This document shows positions 9,069 to 17,191 of a stretch of 64,000 nt of DNA, in pieces (positions within the stretch are counted from its first letter, which is position 1; every line of letters starts with the position of its first letter). The translations under genes were made by a program, and so were the position numbers. Origin of the DNA: Salipaludibacillus daqingensis (GTDB lineage: Bacteria; Bacillota; Bacilli; Bacillales; Salisediminibacteriaceae). The notes beneath the pieces are model-generated. The model did no database searches. It was not told the DNA's origin and saw only the letters and a program-made list of their open reading frames with translations. The stretch is from assembly GCF_029891575.1 (NCBI RefSeq), contig NZ_JARZHF010000007.1, positions 248,001 to 312,000 of the forward strand, read 5' to 3'.

Positions 9069-9554
9069 ATGAACGAAATTTGCATCATTCCTTGTGGTAA
9101 TAAAAAAATATGGAGCAAACAACCCAACCGACAAGAAGTTCGTGCGGAAGAGGCGTATATTGGAACATTTCATCGTTTGTGCAAAACCTACGCTAAACAC
9201 TTCTTCGATGATTTTGTTATTTTATCTGCTAAGCATGGGTTTTTGCATCCAGATGATTTTGTTGATGGTCCTTACGACGTTAGTTTTTCAATGAAAACAA
9301 ACGAAGTCATCACCAATGACGAGTTAATAAGACAAGTAAGAAATAAAGGGCTAGACTCTTATGATAGATTTGTAGTATTAACTGGGAAAAAATACGTGCC
9401 TATTCTTGATCATACGTTACAGAAAGAAGCAGAATTGATTTTTCCGCTTCTTACGTCTAGTGGGATAGGTATTATGCAAAGAGAACTGAAACAAGCCGTT
9501 CATTTCGATACACCTCTTCGTAGTAATCCAATCATGAGGAGGCCGATTACGTGA
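9069..9554 (+). CDS. DUF6884-type protein
   Basis: A 161-residue cytoplasmic protein. The pattern IPCGNKKIW near the N-terminus, then AEEAYIGTF and ILSAKHGFLHPDDF...YDVSF, matches my recollection of the DUF6884 family of unknown function. RBS AGAGGAG precedes the ATG. Its stop overlaps the start of the DNA glycosylase gene (GTGA), so the two are translationally coupled. A nucleic-acid role would fit the glycosylase and exonuclease downstream, but that is inference. Confidence 0.75.
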   Translation: MNEICIIPCGNKKIWSKQPNRQEVRAEEAYIGTFHRLCKTYAKHFFDDFVILSAKHGFLHPDDFVDGPYDVSFSMKTNEVITNDELIRQVRNKGLDSYDRFVVLTGKKYVPILDHTLQKEAELIFPLLTSSGIGIMQRELKQAVHFDTPLRSNPIMRRPIT

Positions 9555-10072
9555 CAATTATTTCATCGATGGCACCTGTCATTGGTCCAGAAGCCAACGT
9601 ACTGATTTTAGGGTCAATGCCTGGAATTAAATCACTTGAAAAACAACAGTATTACGGCAATCCAAGAAACCATTTTTGGTCTATTATTAGTGAATTATTG
9701 AATACAGATATCACAACATGGGATTATGAACAGAAATGTTCCTTCCTTATTGAAAACAAGATTGCCCTATGGGATGTGTTGGCGTCTTGCGAACGAAAAG
9801 GTAGCCTTGATTCAGCTATTCGTCAAGAAGAGATGAATGATTTAAATTCGCTTATTCAAGATTTTCCGACGATAAAGTGGATTGGATTAAATGGCACCAA
9901 AGCGTATCAATCTTTCCAAAAATATAGGAAGACAAAAGAATTTCCTGCCATGCCTTATACGAAATTACCTTCTTCCAGTCCGGTACCAGGGAAAAATGTA
10001 AAAACCTTTGAGGAGAAAGTTATTTCATGGCATGTGGTCCATCACTATTTAAATCTGACAGGAGAGAAGTAA
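9551..10072 (+). CDS. DNA-deoxyinosine/uracil glycosylase (UDG superfamily, family 6-like)
   Basis: A 173-residue UDG-fold base-excision enzyme. The motif LILGSMPGIKSLEKQQYYGNP, continuing RNHFW, at residues ~19-43 is typical of hypoxanthine-DNA glycosylases, which remove deaminated adenine from DNA. A C-terminal segment LPSSSPVPGK (~137-146) forms the second active-site loop. The GTG start overlaps the stop of the DUF6884 gene by 4 nt, and the exonuclease gene starts 2 nt after its stop, so all three are one operon. Substrate choice between hypoxanthine and uracil is inferred from the family. Confidence 0.85.
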   Translation: MTIISSMAPVIGPEANVLILGSMPGIKSLEKQQYYGNPRNHFWSIISELLNTDITTWDYEQKCSFLIENKIALWDVLASCERKGSLDSAIRQEEMNDLNSLIQDFPTIKWIGLNGTKAYQSFQKYRKTKEFPAMPYTKLPSSSPVPGKNVKTFEEKVISWHVVHHYLNLTGEK

Positions 10073-10074
10073 AT

Positions 10075-10959
10075 ATGAATGATCAGACATTATTACTAAT
10101 AGACGGATTTAATTTATTAAGCAGAGGGTATTTCGCAACAGCATATGGTAAAAGTGACGAACAACTTTCAAAAAACGAAAAAGGTCAATATATTAACGCA
10201 ACTCGTGTGTTTTTTCAAAAATTATTTCAACTAACTCGAAATTATGATGTCACTCATATATCAGTAGCATGGGATGGAAAAAGAGAAGATACGACGAGGA
10301 ACCAAAATTATTCATTTTATAAAGCACAACGAAATGACCTTCCAAAACCGTTGATAGAGCAATATCACTTAACGGTAGAACTTCTTGATAAATTAGACGT
10401 CCATCAAATTGCCGTTCCTGGATTTGAAGCTGATGATATTATCGGTGCTTTCTCTACTTCATGGCACGAAAATGAAACAGGGCAAACGTATATCTATAGT
10501 AATGACAGGGATTTATTTCAACTGTTAAATGCAACAACTTCTCAAGTGTTATCTAAGAAAAAACAAGAGATCGTTTATTCATCTGATAGTTTTCAAAAAG
10601 AATTTGATATTCATCCTTCTCAATGGGTTGATGTAAAAGCGCTTTTAGGTGATTCTAGTGATAATATTCCTGGATGTCCGGGTGTTGGTGAAAAATCTGC
10701 GTTGCCTTTGATTCGTCAATACGGAAATCTTAAACAAGTGTTTAAAAATATTGAGGAACTAGACCCAGCCTTTAATCGATATAAGAAAAAGCTTCGCGAA
10801 GGCGAAGAGTCTACATGGATTAGTAGAGAATTATCGGAAATTATCACGGACATAGATGAAGTATCTGCAACAGATACGAATGCGTTGAAAATTAGTTGGG
10901 AAGAAGAGTTCGTTTTACGAGAAATGAATGAAAACGGTATTCGGGTCAAGTTCAGATAA
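10075..10959 (+). CDS. 5'-3' exonuclease, DNA polymerase I N-domain/FEN type (YpcP-like)
   Basis: A 294-residue flap/5'-3' exonuclease. The metal-site acidic residues are all visible: LIDGFN near residue 10, AWDGKRED, GFEADDIIGAF near 120-130, YSNDRDLFQLL and GDSSDNIPGCPGVGEKSA (helix-3-turn-helix, ~198-215). No polymerase domain follows, as in Bacillus YpcP. The ATG at 10075 has AGGAGAGAAG upstream; an earlier in-frame ATG (10027) lies inside the glycosylase gene and lacks an RBS. It could process the abasic or flap products left by the upstream glycosylase. Confidence 0.9.
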   Translation: MNDQTLLLIDGFNLLSRGYFATAYGKSDEQLSKNEKGQYINATRVFFQKLFQLTRNYDVTHISVAWDGKREDTTRNQNYSFYKAQRNDLPKPLIEQYHLTVELLDKLDVHQIAVPGFEADDIIGAFSTSWHENETGQTYIYSNDRDLFQLLNATTSQVLSKKKQEIVYSSDSFQKEFDIHPSQWVDVKALLGDSSDNIPGCPGVGEKSALPLIRQYGNLKQVFKNIEELDPAFNRYKKKLREGEESTWISRELSEIITDIDEVSATDTNALKISWEEEFVLREMNENGIRVKFR

Positions 10960-11021
10960 ACGATGCATGTCGTTAGAAGATTGATATGTTTAAACTCATT
11001 GATATGAGAGGATGAAAGACT

Positions 11022-11171
11022 ATGTTTTCATGGTTTAAACGAAAAAGTTGTGATTTATGCAAAGGGAAATTAACGAGTCCAACGAAATATTTAAACGAAC
11101 GTGACGAAGAAATAAGTGTTTGTTTTCAATGTGTTCCACAAGCAGAAAGAAAAGCGTTACGGAGAAAATGA
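11022..11171 (+). CDS. Small zinc-ribbon-like protein
   Basis: A 49-residue product with two CxxC pairs (CDLC at residues 10-13 and CFQC at 34-37), a typical four-cysteine zinc knuckle, and basic ends (WFKRK; ERKALRRK). RBS GAGAGGATG lies before the ATG. It is 62 bp after the exonuclease gene and 18 bp before the BtuF-like gene, so probably in the same transcript. It may bind nucleic acid; the exact family is not recognised. Confidence 0.65.
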   Translation: MFSWFKRKSCDLCKGKLTSPTKYLNERDEEISVCFQCVPQAERKALRRK

Positions 11172-11189
11172 TCAAGAGGAGGGACCTAT

Positions 11190-12011
11190 ATGAAACTTGT
11201 TTCCATTTGTCCAAGTAATACAGAGTTAGCCGTTTATGCGGGGTTAGGTGACTATTTAATTGGCGTGGATGATTACTCAGACTGGCCAGAGAATACGTTA
11301 AAAGGTTTACCACGATTAGGTCCGGACTTGTCTATAGATATAAACAAGGTAGCAGCCTTGAAACCTGACCTTGTTTTGGCATCGCAAACAGTACCTGGTA
11401 TGGAAAAAAATATTGAAGGTTTAAAGGAGCAAGGAATCCCTTATGTTATCGTTCCAAACCCAAAAACTTTCTCAGATATTGGCAAACAATTGCTTTGGCT
11501 TGGAGAAGAAACAGGAAAACGAGAAACTGGTTTAGTTGCGCACGATCGTTTTTATTATTGGCTTGAAAAATATAAGAAATTAAGTGAACAAGTGACTGAG
11601 CACAAAACAGTCTATTGGGAGTGGTGGGGAAAACCTGTTTTCACGCCTGGTAAGCAAAATTGGCTTACAGAAATGACAGAACTAGCTGGAGGAAAGAACA
11701 TTTTTTCTGATTATGAGCAAGCGAGCGTTAAAACAGATTGGGAAGATGTGTATAACCGAGACCCTGATGTGATTGGCGTCATATGGGTTGGTGTACATAA
11801 AGAAAAAGTAAAACCTAAAGTGATCAAAAAACGCCCTCAGTGGGAAGAGATGAGAGCGATCGTTAATGGTGAACTACATATTTTAGATGAACCATATTTT
11901 TGCCGTCCTTCGCCTCGACTGTTAATTGGATTGATGCAAATTGCAGCTATTTTACACCCGAACATATATCCTGCATACTCTGAAGGCTTTGATCCAATGG
12001 AAGTGGAATAA
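11190..12011 (+). CDS. BtuF/FhuD-type binding-protein domain, no signal peptide
   Basis: A 273-residue protein of the periplasmic-binding family that handles cobalamin or iron chelates (PF01497-like). Seen are IVSICPSNTE-like VSICPSNTELAVYAGLGD at the N-terminus, PRLGPDLSIDINKVAALKPDLVLA at ~41-65, and the helical backbone linker region. It lacks any signal peptide or lipobox, and no permease or ATPase gene is adjacent, so it probably works in the cytoplasm. RBS AGAGGAGGGA precedes the ATG. Ligand unknown; many relatives are annotated as cobalamin-binding. Confidence 0.8.
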   Translation: MKLVSICPSNTELAVYAGLGDYLIGVDDYSDWPENTLKGLPRLGPDLSIDINKVAALKPDLVLASQTVPGMEKNIEGLKEQGIPYVIVPNPKTFSDIGKQLLWLGEETGKRETGLVAHDRFYYWLEKYKKLSEQVTEHKTVYWEWWGKPVFTPGKQNWLTEMTELAGGKNIFSDYEQASVKTDWEDVYNRDPDVIGVIWVGVHKEKVKPKVIKKRPQWEEMRAIVNGELHILDEPYFCRPSPRLLIGLMQIAAILHPNIYPAYSEGFDPMEVE

Positions 12012-12077
12012 GTCTGAAACCTCCTTTTCTCCATGGACGTATATACAAATACAGGAAAAATAAGGAGGAGGTTAGTT

Positions 12078-12371
12078 ATGTTGTATCTATTTCTAACTTT
12101 AGCTACGTTTGTTTTGTCTATCTTTTTGTTAAATTTGTATTTTGGATATGGCAAAAATAAAATTAGTCTCACGTTAAACGACCATTATAAGAATTACTCT
12201 GACCACATAAAGGCAACTGAAAAAGAGTTACAAAATCAAGGTAGAGATGCAGAATATTTGGGCAAGGGCAGATTTGTTGTGGATGGGGAAGTTTATTTAT
12301 TCTCATCACCAACGATACCGATTTTTCCTCCCGCATTTATGCAGAGGACCGTATTAATCAAAAAAAAGTAA
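12078..12371 (+). CDS. Small membrane-anchored protein, unknown
   Basis: A 97-residue product with one N-terminal membrane helix (~1-24), then a polar domain with a helical stretch (NDHYKNYSDHIKATEKELQNQG) and a short beta-like end. RBS GGAGGAGG stands 6-7 nt before this ATG; the longer in-frame start at 12033 has none. It lies convergent with the DCC-family gene, 5 bp apart. Function unknown. Confidence 0.6.
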   Translation: MLYLFLTLATFVLSIFLLNLYFGYGKNKISLTLNDHYKNYSDHIKATEKELQNQGRDAEYLGKGRFVVDGEVYLFSSPTIPIFPPAFMQRTVLIKKK

Positions 12372-12376
12372 CAAAA

Positions 12377-12772
12377 TCAGTCTAGAAATCGTTCTTTTTG
12401 TTCTGGTGTTGGTAGCATGCATTCTTGTTTTTTCCCAAACCAGTCATATCGATGTTTTGCAATCCATTGATAGATCGTGTTACGTATAAACGGAGGGACG
12501 ATTAAAAAAATAGCAAACAGCTTCCAGCCGCCTTTTAATTTCGATGAAATTCGAAGGGCGGCTGTTGATTTGTCATAAACACGTCCACCTTCTGTAATTA
12601 GCACAACACTATCTACGTCTTTTGAAGTGTTATGTTTTAAGAGCAATTCTTCTGCAACATTACTTTGTAATGATACAAACATGAATCTTCTGTTAGGATC
12701 TCTTTTCATAATAAATTGCACACTAGCCGAACACATGTTGCAGACGCCATCAAAAAGTATTATATCACTCAT
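12377..12772 (-). CDS. yuxK: DCC-family thioredoxin-like protein (YuxK-like, DUF393)
   Basis: A 131-residue protein of the DCC family, named after the motif D-G-x-C-x-x-C, seen here as FDGVCNMCS at residues ~7-15. The family has a thioredoxin-like fold and is thought to act in disulfide or redox chemistry. It is rich in hydrophobics at KLFAIFLIVPPF (~84-95). RBS AAAGGAG lies before the ATG. The TnpB element begins roughly 100 bp upstream of its start. Confidence 0.85.
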   Translation of the reverse strand: MSDIILFDGVCNMCSASVQFIMKRDPNRRFMFVSLQSNVAEELLLKHNTSKDVDSVVLITEGGRVYDKSTAALRISSKLKGGWKLFAIFLIVPPFIRNTIYQWIAKHRYDWFGKKQECMLPTPEQKERFLD

Positions 12773-13017
12773 CTACCATTTCTCCTTTATGGACACGCGA
12801 TTTTAGTATATTATTACATTTGGAGTGAGGTATCGTTCGGTATCGTCTATTATTTTCACGAAATATTTTATCGTTTTCCGACAGAAGACTCCCTCTTCCA
12901 TCGCGAGAAGGGCTTTTAGCCCAGCGGTATGGGGGAGATGAATGGCGATTGGCGATAGCCAACAGACTCACCTTATGATATAATAAGAACAAACGTTCCT
13001 GTGAATGAGGTGTTGTC

Positions 13018-14190
13018 ATGGTAGTAAAAAAAGCGTTCAAATTTCGTCTTTTTCCTAACCAAAAACAGGTCGATCTCATTCATAAAACGCTCGGTTGTTC
13101 TAGATTTGTTTTCAATTTCTTCCTCGGTAAGCAGAAGCAAAAAGACGCATACTGGTACATCGTCGAAGACATGGTGCAAAACGGTCAGCTACCTTCAAAT
13201 AACTGGAAAGGAGAGTTTTTCAACAAATACGATTCGATGAAGGCGGTTCGCCCGTTAAAAGAGCAGTATCCTTTCTTAAAAGAAGTGGATAGTATTTCCC
13301 TGCAAAAGTCGGTTGAAAACCTCGCTGATTCTTACCAACGGTATTATAAAAAACAAACCAAAGCCCCTACATTTAAAAGTAAAAAGAACAAGGTACAGTC
13401 CTATATCACAAAGCAAACCAATGGAAATATCGCTGTTTCAAGTAAACACATCAAGTTGCCGAAGCTTGGTCTTGTTCGGTTTGCTAAAAGTCGTGACGTG
13501 GACGGGCGAATCATCAATGCAACCATACGACGCAACCCAAGTGGTAAGTACTTTGTGTCGATCTTAGCTGAAACAGAAGTCGTTGACATGCCGAAGACAA
13601 ACGCCAGTACGGGCGTTGACTTAGGACTAAAAGACTTCGCTATCCTTGCAGATGGAACAAGATACAAAAACAATCGTTATTTCAAGTCGTTAGAACAAAA
13701 ATTAGTAAAGGCTCAACAAGTTCTATCAAGGCGAGTCATCGGTTCTAGCAACTGGAATAAGCAACGAATCAAGGTCGCTCGAATACACGAAAAGATCGAA
13801 AACAAGCGGACAGATTTCTTGCATAAAACTTCGACGGATATTATCAAAAATCACGATATTATCGGAATGGAGAGTCTGCAAGTATCGAACATGATGAAAA
13901 ATAAGAAAACAGCTAAATCCATCGCTGACGTATCTTGGTTCCAATTCAAGACCATGTTGAAATATAAAGCGAAATGGTACGGGAAGACGGTGGTGGAAGT
14001 GAGCAAAACCTTCCCTAGCTCCCAACGTTGTTCCAGTTGCGGCTATAAAAACAAAGACGTGAAAGATCTGAATTTGCGTGAGTGGACGTGTGTTTGTGGC
14101 ATGCATCACGACCGCGATAGGAACGCAGGATTAAATCTCAAAAATGAAGCTATAAGGCTTCTAACCGTCGGTGCGACGGGGATAGCCTAA
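13018..14190 (+). CDS. tnpB: TnpB, RNA-guided endonuclease of an IS200/IS605 element
   Basis: A 390-residue TnpB/OrfB, ancestor-type of Cas12. N-terminal helix-turn-helix-like region ([11 protein letters not shown]), then the RuvC-like nuclease with all three acidic sites: D in [11 protein letters not shown] (~200), E in [11 protein letters not shown] (~285) and D in [11 protein letters not shown] (~365). A zinc finger (CSSCGY...CVCG, ~341-362) is intact. RBS GAATGAGGTG and a TATAAT box (GATATAATAAG) lie upstream. Base composition is more GC-rich than its neighbours, a sign of transfer. All catalytic residues suggest an active nuclease. Confidence 0.93.
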   Translation: MVVKKAFKFRLFPNQKQVDLIHKTLGCSRFVFNFFLGKQKQKDAYWYIVEDMVQNGQLPSNNWKGEFFNKYDSMKAVRPLKEQYPFLKEVDSISLQKSVENLADSYQRYYKKQTKAPTFKSKKNKVQSYITKQTNGNIAVSSKHIKLPKLGLVRFAKSRDVDGRIINATIRRNPSGKYFVSILAETEVVDMPKTNASTGVDLGLKDFAILADGTRYKNNRYFKSLEQKLVKAQQVLSRRVIGSSNWNKQRIKVARIHEKIENKRTDFLHKTSTDIIKNHDIIGMESLQVSNMMKNKKTAKSIADVSWFQFKTMLKYKAKWYGKTVVEVSKTFPSSQRCSSCGYKNKDVKDLNLREWTCVCGMHHDRDRNAGLNLKNEAIRLLTVGATGIA

Positions 14191-14276
14191 TCAAAACTTT
14201 CGGTTACGAAGGTGTTCTTAGGAATCCCCCACTTCAAATAGCACGTAAGAGCAATGAAGTGGCGGGTAGTTCAATA
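14110..14276 (+). ncRNA. Probable omega (reRNA) RNA at the tnpB 3' end
   Basis: TnpB guide RNAs run from the end of tnpB through the right end, with the guide taken from the flanking DNA. Here the sequence ACCGTCGGTGCGACGGGGAT at 14164-14183 (GTCG-type hairpin) and the right-end hairpin at about 14225-14266 fit that layout. The guide would start near 14273-14277. Exact borders are not resolved. Confidence 0.45.
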
Positions 14277-14384
14277 CTTAAATCATGTATTCACCTTTTA
14301 CTACCTTACATCAACTATGATACAGGAAAGGGAGTTATAATTCACTTCGTACAGATCACCACAGATATGTGAGGAGGAAATGAT

Positions 14385-14900
14385 ATGGAAAGGGTAATGG
14401 TTGTAGGGGTTTCTGCGGGAGTTGGAAAATCAACTTTTGCGAAACGATTAAGTAAAAAGCTATCTATCCCGGTATATCACCTAGATCGTTATTATTGGGA
14501 ACCAGGATGGAGGGAAACTTCCTATGAAACGTTTTGTAATAAACAAGAAGCACTCGTCAAAAAAAATAAATGGATTATTGAAGGAAATTACGGATCCACG
14601 TTTGATTTGAGAGCACAAGAAGCAGATACAATCATATATCTAGAACTACCGTTAAGAATTTGTTTGTACCGTGTACTGAAAAGATGGATCATGAATATTG
14701 GTAACAACCGAGACGACATGGGGCAGGGATGTCCTGAAAAAATGGATTGGGAATTCCTGAAATTTATAATCACAACGTTTCATCAACGAAAACAAAAAAT
14801 GTCTGATAGATTAATAGCATTTGAAAAATCAGGAGCAGATAAAAATACATATAAATTAATAAATAATAAAGAAATTTCAGACTTTTTGAACAAAGATTGA
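14385..14900 (+). CDS. P-loop kinase, FlaR/adenylate-kinase-like
   Basis: A 171-residue P-loop NTPase. The Walker A motif GVSAGVGKST is at residues ~8-17, a YHLDRYYWEPGW segment at ~32-43 and IIEGNYG at ~65-71, typical of the FlaR-like 'topology modulation' proteins related to adenylate kinase. The LID-like region contains basic residues around 100-120. The third Walker A residue is Ser-Ala-Gly rather than the more usual Gly-Ser-Gly. The RBS (GAGGAGG) is good. Substrate unknown; monocistronic. Confidence 0.8.
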   Translation: MERVMVVGVSAGVGKSTFAKRLSKKLSIPVYHLDRYYWEPGWRETSYETFCNKQEALVKKNKWIIEGNYGSTFDLRAQEADTIIYLELPLRICLYRVLKRWIMNIGNNRDDMGQGCPEKMDWEFLKFIITTFHQRKQKMSDRLIAFEKSGADKNTYKLINNKEISDFLNKD

Positions 14901-15023
14901 ATTCGTATAAGAGAGAGTAATATTGGCTTCACTCATGGACGTATAACGATCAAAACGATCTTTTTATGACTTGTAGGTGATCAACTGTAGTTTGTTTAAA
15001 TTTCACTATATAGAATGACACAC

Positions 15024-15056
15024 AGAAGTTGCTCGAAAAATAGCAGCTTCTTTTTT
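15024..15056 (+). terminator. Hairpin terminator downstream of the P-loop kinase
   Basis: AGAAGTTGCT pairs with AGCAGCTTCT (one G-T/mismatch) and is followed by TTTTTT. It lies 120 bp after the kinase stop. Confidence 0.7.
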
Positions 15057-15069
15057 ACGCGCGAACTCT

Positions 15070-15099
15070 AAGAATACAAAATACTCATTTTGTATTCTT
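15070..15099. repeat. Perfect 12-bp inverted repeat upstream of the recombinase
   Basis: AAGAATACAAAA (15070-15081), a 6-bp spacer, then TTTTGTATTCTT (15088-15099). A partly similar half site, AAGAATACTAAATGAGTG, follows at about 15202-15219. It may be a recombinase binding site, a transcription hairpin or an operator. The rest of 14901-15270 holds one terminator and a promoter. Confidence 0.55.
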
Positions 15100-15162
15100 G
15101 TTTGCAAAAATAGAATATGAAAAATGGCAATTAAGCCATATATACCAATAGATACAGAAGTT

Positions 15163-15192
15163 TTGACAGGTGAAAAATTGAATCGATAAAAT
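15163..15192 (+). promoter_or_regulatory. Sigma-A promoter for the orphan recombinase
   Basis: TTGACA (15163-15168) and TAAAAT (15187-15192) with an 18-bp spacer, 79 bp before the ATG. Confidence 0.6.
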
Positions 15193-15270
15193 AGCGAAAT
15201 AAGAATACTAAATGAGTGTCATTGTATGTTAAAATAATTAATAGAGAGAAATAGTAGAGGAGAGAAAAAT

Positions 15271-16011
15271 ATGAACACGGCCAGTGAATCGAATAAAAAA
15301 AATTACGCCGACTATATTCGACTGACGGAAAAAGAGTTTCAGAAATTGACGGAGAGATTAGGGGCACATCAAACGAAACATCGAATGAAACGATTGAATG
15401 ATATGAAACTGAAAGGGAAGCGTCCATTTAAAATGAAATCAGATTTTCAAGCTTTGCTTGCCATGACACCAAGAATGGTCGAACCTATTCGTGAAAAGCG
15501 AACAATTGAAACGATGAAACAAATATTACGCAATCGATCTTATCGGGATTACTTTATGTTTATACTCGGTTTAAACACAGGTCTTCGTGTAGGAGATATT
15601 TTGCCACTAAAAGTAGGGGACGTGCGAGGGAAACGATACATTAATATTATCGAAGAGAAAACAAACAAACCGAAACGATTTCCATTAAATCGTGACATTC
15701 GAGAGTATACTACAGATTATACAATTGGTATGAGTGATGATGAATACTTGTTTGCTTCACGAATGACAAAGCAACCTATTCAACGAGATAGAGCTTACAA
15801 AATATTAAAAGATGCAGCAGAAGAGGCAGGAGCAGAGTATGTTGGTACACACACGATGCGGAAAACATTCGGTTATCATTTTTATAAAAAATATAAAGAT
15901 GCCTCGATGCTTCAGAAAATATTTAACCACTCCTCACAAAGCGTCACGTTGAAATATATCGGAATCTCACAAGAAGAAATCGATGATGCCATTGATGATT
16001 TTAGCTTATAA
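15271..16011 (+). CDS. Tyrosine recombinase (orphan integrase)
   Basis: A 246-residue member of the phage-integrase/Xer family that cuts and rejoins DNA through a tyrosine. Catalytic residues: R in NTGLRVGDIL (~110), K in EEKTNKPKR (~130), HTMRKTFG (H and R, ~194-197), H in IFNHSSQ (~218) and the nucleophile Y in TLKYIGIS (~229). The N-terminal arm is short and basic. It has a good RBS (AGAGGAGAG), its own promoter and its own terminator, with no phage or cassette genes beside it. It may be the remnant of an integrated element or a domesticated recombinase. Confidence 0.9.
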   Translation: MNTASESNKKNYADYIRLTEKEFQKLTERLGAHQTKHRMKRLNDMKLKGKRPFKMKSDFQALLAMTPRMVEPIREKRTIETMKQILRNRSYRDYFMFILGLNTGLRVGDILPLKVGDVRGKRYINIIEEKTNKPKRFPLNRDIREYTTDYTIGMSDDEYLFASRMTKQPIQRDRAYKILKDAAEEAGAEYVGTHTMRKTFGYHFYKKYKDASMLQKIFNHSSQSVTLKYIGISQEEIDDAIDDFSL

Positions 16012-16034
16012 AAAATGAATGACTATTTTAACAT

Positions 16035-16071
16035 CAAAAAACTCAGTTCACTAATTGAACTGAGTTTTTTG
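16035..16071 (+). terminator. Bidirectional terminator after recombinase
   Basis: AAAAAACTCAGTTCA pairs perfectly with TGAACTGAGTTTTTT around CTAAT. It can serve both the recombinase and the convergent AbrB-type gene. Confidence 0.9.
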
Positions 16072-16088
16072 ATGCACATGTGACTAAT

Positions 16089-17135
16089 CTACGTTTTATA
16101 TATTCGGTTAAAATACCACTTTAGTGATACTGGGACAAAAACAATAATTAAGATAATCCTAGTTAGTTGAAGGGACGTCACAACAGCAGGGTCTGCATTA
16201 ACAATGGATGCCGTTAAAACCATTTCAACTAGTCCACCTGGAGCAGTGCTAAGCAGGGCCGTTGGTAAATCCATGGATGTTAGGGAATAGAGGATGTAAC
16301 CAAATCCAAAAGAAATAAAAATTAATAAAAAGGCTAAACCAGCATAAATAAGCCCAAACTTACCGGCAAATTTGACATCTTTTAAAGAGATACTCTTTCC
16401 TAAGGATGTCCCAACGCATAGCTGAGCTGCAAGAAAGAGACTATTAGGAATAGAGGGAATGGTAACAGGTCCTATATTTAAACCCGCAGTGATGGCTAAC
16501 GGGATGATCATGATCCCTGCAGGTAATAAGTTTTGAAATCGCACTCCTAACACAATGGGAATGACAAGCCAGAGAACGTTGAAAGAGAAAAACGTAGCAC
16601 TAGTTTCAACTAACAGTTCCATTGTTTGACCGTTCTCACTAGAAAACACGTATAAGATGATAAAAGGTACTGTAAACAAAACAACAATGAGACGAATTGT
16701 TTGAAAGACCATCACATAAGCTGCATTCGCTTGAAGGGATTCACTAGCAATAACCATTTCGGTTAATCCACCAGGGATCGATCCAAATACACTTGTGATT
16801 TCATCCACTCGAATAAATTTTGAAACGAATAAACTGTTTATAATACTGATTATAATCAGTAGGAAGGTGAGAATAACATATGGGATAAGATAAGGACCAA
16901 TGGCTTGAATCGTTGCCATAGTAAAATAGAGGCCAAACGACATACCTAATACGATTAAACCTGCATTTTTTAAATAGCTTGGCCATAACAACCTTCTATT
17001 TGTAAGTCCATTCCATAACATAACCGAAGTTAACGGACCAAGCATCCAGGGAAGAGGGAGGTTTAATATAAAAAAGATAACTCCTCCTAGAATTGAAAAC
17101 GCCAACGTCTCAATAAATGGTTTAACTTCTTTCAT
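16089..17135 (-). CDS. AbrB-family membrane protein (PF05145 type)
   Basis: A 348-residue polytopic membrane protein, about 10 helices, made of two similar halves: each has the motif PGGLTEMV/PGGLVEMV (near residues 109 and 290 by eye). This repeated motif defines the 'AbrB'/putative ammonia monooxygenase family, whose real function is not established and is unrelated to the DNA-binding AbrB. The ATG at 17135 follows the ectC terminator, so the gene is probably not in the ect transcript; a GGAG stands 13 nt upstream, which is long. A transport role linked to ectoine is speculative. Confidence 0.8.
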   Translation of the reverse strand: MKEVKPFIETLAFSILGGVIFFILNLPLPWMLGPLTSVMLWNGLTNRRLLWPSYLKNAGLIVLGMSFGLYFTMATIQAIGPYLIPYVILTFLLIIISIINSLFVSKFIRVDEITSVFGSIPGGLTEMVIASESLQANAAYVMVFQTIRLIVVLFTVPFIILYVFSSENGQTMELLVETSATFFSFNVLWLVIPIVLGVRFQNLLPAGIMIIPLAITAGLNIGPVTIPSIPNSLFLAAQLCVGTSLGKSISLKDVKFAGKFGLIYAGLAFLLIFISFGFGYILYSLTSMDLPTALLSTAPGGLVEMVLTASIVNADPAVVTSLQLTRIILIIVFVPVSLKWYFNRIYKT

Positions 17136-17151
17136 AGATGAGGTCAACTCC

Positions 17152-17183
17152 AAAAAAACAGCTAGCTGCAAAGCAGCCAGCTG
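17152..17183 (-). terminator. Terminator of the ectABC operon
   Basis: On the minus strand CAGCTGGCTGC pairs with GCAGCTAGCTG around TTT, followed by seven T. Confidence 0.9.
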
Positions 17184-17191
17184 AAATCTTC

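Larger units (their letters stand above)
12880..14276 (+). mobile_element. IS200/IS605-type element carrying only tnpB
   Basis: Contains one tnpB and no tnpA. The right end is marked by a subterminal hairpin (CACTTCA...TGAAGTG with GGG flanks) ending GCGGGTAGTTCA near 14272. The left end is uncertain; a hairpin GGGCTTTTAGCCC at about 12908-12920 probably belongs to it. Such elements lack terminal inverted repeats and target duplications. The element looks intact and would need a TnpA from elsewhere to move. Confidence 0.6.

Noticed and set aside
12940-12965. A third copy of the dispersed repeat (GGCGATTGGCGATAGCC near the TnpB left end)
   Set aside because: Only a short GGCGATA-like stretch is shared; the flanking repeat sequence is absent.
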